Source: DAONLM01 sp035406685
GTDB lineage: Bacteria > Spirochaetota > GWE2-31-10 > MWDO01
Length of the DNA: 7,294 bases
Direction of reading: 5' to 3'
Assembly: GCA_035406685.1 (NCBI GenBank)
Contig: DAONLM010000159.1
Location: forward strand, 1-7,294
Shown here: in pieces, positions 6,819 through 7,294 of the stretch
How the letters are laid out: each line of letters starts with the position of its first letter
Numbering within the stretch: position 1 is the first letter of the stretch
Made by a program: the position numbers and the translations under genes
The notes under the pieces: model-generated
What the model was told of the DNA's origin: nothing
The model's input: only the letters and a program-made list of their open reading frames with translations
Databases searched by the model: none

Positions 6819-6941
6819 TGCCTTAGAATCAATTATAAGAGAAGCTCTAATATAAAATTTCCTTTTTTTATCATTCCAATCACCAGATTTATCATTAAAA
6901 CAAATATATGTTTTCATATTTTTTGGGGGCATCTCATTCAT
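6795..6941 (-). pseudogene. Truncated DUF3800-like N-terminal fragment
   Basis: The minus-strand ATG at 6941-6939 follows a very strong RBS, GGAGGAAGG (6956-6948), six bases away; a second ATG follows at 6932-6930. The frame runs 48 codons to TAG at 6797-6795. Residues 9-21 read MKTYICFNDKSGD, and FYIRASLIID follows. This resembles the start of DUF3800 proteins (RNase H-like fold), in which a first strand ends in DESGD and a second strand reads like FxxxAxLII. Here the acidic DES is NDKS, so a likely metal-binding Glu is replaced by Lys. Full DUF3800 proteins are around 200 residues or more, and this one stops in a small inverted repeat, so it is most likely a decayed remnant. Recognition is from a short motif. 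A genuine small protein is the alternative. Confidence 0.4.
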
Positions 6942-6977
6942 TATTTTCCTTCCTCCATATTTTTCCCCTTTCTTCCT

Positions 6978-7048
6978 CTCCGTGTCTCTCTGTGTTCTCT
7001 GTGGTGAGATAATATTTTTAACCACAGAGGGCACAGAGGAGCACAGAG
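6978..7048. repeat. Imperfect hairpin repeat made of CACAGAG units
   Basis: The arm at 6978-7005 and the arm at 7021-7048 (28 bases each) are reverse complements at 22 of 28 positions, around a 15-base A/T loop. Of the six differences, four become G-U pairs in plus-strand RNA. Each arm is a series of CACAGAG-like units spaced 10-11 bases apart, beginning with ACCACAGAG. I recall the TTAACCACAGAGG...CACAGAG type as a dispersed intergenic repeat in many environmental bacterial genomes. Frames reading through it give recurrent spurious peptides. It sits between two gene remnants. Function unknown; a REP/MITE-like element is a fair label. Confidence 0.75.
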
Positions 7049-7050
7049 TT

Positions 7051-7194
7051 TCACTCCCCGCACACCTTATCAATCACCCGCTTTATCTTCTCCTCGTAGG
7101 TCTTCACCATCTCCTGCAGGCTGTCGATCACCTTCCGCTCGGATGCGAGTTTATCAACTATGCAGCTCTGGACTTCAAGGGGCGGAAGGGGGAG
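7051..7194 (-). pseudogene. hsdS: C-terminal remnant of a type I restriction specificity subunit (HsdS)
   Basis: On the minus strand a 47-residue stretch ends at TGA (7053-7051). It begins LPLPPLEVQ and continues with a charged helix ending EEKIKRVIDKVCGE. PLPPLEVQxxIV followed by a coiled helix is the usual end of HsdS target-recognition/conserved-repeat regions, and a terminal xVWGE is common; here it is VCGE. The frame is closed upstream by TAA at 7197-7195, directly before LPLPP, and further stops follow, so the rest of the gene is missing. Hand-counted GC is about 55% (79 of 144), far above the surrounding DNA, which suggests transfer from another genome followed by decay. HsdS would direct DNA binding of a type I R-M complex. 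The fragment cannot. The same tail also occurs on fused methylase-specificity proteins. Confidence 0.6.
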
Positions 7195-7217
7195 TTAGAT
7201 TACTTAAAAATTTTAAA

Positions 7218-7292
7218 TTAATTGACTATATCTATGTACTTTTTTAGTATAGCTCCTTCTACTGCAAAAAAAATTATAAGTAAAGGTAAGAT
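7218..7292 (-). CDS. 3' end of an unidentified leftward gene, possibly a membrane protein (partial)
   Basis: A minus-strand frame is open from the right window edge to TAA at 7220-7218 and encodes ILPLLIIFFAVEGAILKKYI followed by DIVN. The hydrophobic run followed by KK would suit the last membrane segment of an integral membrane protein. It is in a different frame from the HsdS remnant and returns to the A/T-rich composition of the window. Only 24 residues are visible, so even its status as a gene is tentative. Confidence 0.3.
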   Translation of the reverse strand: MLPLLIIFFAVEGAILKKYIDIVN

Positions 7293-7294
7293 TG

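Noticed and set aside
6978..7048. Repeated CACAGAG units as a CRISPR-like array
   Set aside because: The units are 7 bases spaced by 3-4 bases in two opposed arms. There are no 25-40 base repeats with unique spacers and no cas genes.
6942..7073. N-terminal extension of the DUF3800-like frame to an ATG at 7073
   Set aside because: The extension is encoded by the hairpin repeat and overlaps the HsdS tail on the same strand. The strong RBS GGAGGAAGG points to the ATG at 6941 instead.
6982..7221. A 79-codon plus-strand frame through the CACAGAG repeat and the HsdS remnant
   Set aside because: It starts inside the hairpin repeat and then reads antisense to the HsdS fragment. It has no convincing RBS, and its first part is the recurrent artefact peptide produced by this repeat type.

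Overview
The window is very A+T-rich (roughly 70% by eye). Its two long genes carry N-terminal lipobox signal peptides, prefer AGA for arginine and use ATA freely for isoleucine. This suggests a low-GC bacterium that exports glycan-degrading lipoproteins. The E. coli MalS-like amylase catalytic domain and the CACAGAG-type dispersed repeat would fit a diderm environmental lineage, perhaps spirochaete-like. No taxonomic marker is present, so this is a weak inference.

Layout. Positions 1-50 hold the start of a leftward gene cut by the window edge. Positions 51-459 are a gene-free, A+T-rich control region with several inverted repeats and a candidate promoter for the first large gene. Positions 460-4644 (+) encode a 1394-residue lipoprotein alpha-amylase. 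Its order is lipobox, two copies of an unrecognised beta domain, three chitobiase C-terminal-like repeats, a tandem-duplicated starch-binding CBM26-like plus linker unit, a GH13 catalytic domain of the MalS type, and a C-terminal beta domain. A strong hairpin with a T-run (4656-4685) separates it from a convergent gene at 4716-6686 (-). That gene encodes a 656-residue lipoprotein with a papain-like cysteine protease domain, a CBM25-like module, two beta-sandwich domains and a C-terminal CBM48/AMPK-type module. A clear sigma-70-like promoter lies before it.

The right end (6795-7294) is a patchwork of remnants. It holds a 48-codon leftward fragment with a strong ribosome binding site that resembles the N-terminus of DUF3800 proteins, ending inside a small inverted repeat; a 71-bp imperfect hairpin of CACAGAG units; a GC-rich (about 55%) fragment of the C-terminus of a type I restriction specificity subunit (HsdS); and the last codons of another leftward gene entering from the right edge.

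How the genes fit together: both large genes encode predicted surface-anchored hydrolases that appear to carry starch- or glycogen-binding modules. The amylase would cut alpha-1,4-glucan. The protease seems targeted to the same polysaccharide, perhaps to remove protein bound to starch granules or to process the starch apparatus. The pairing and the protease-CBM fusion are the most interesting features. All domain assignments come from reading motifs, not from a profile search.
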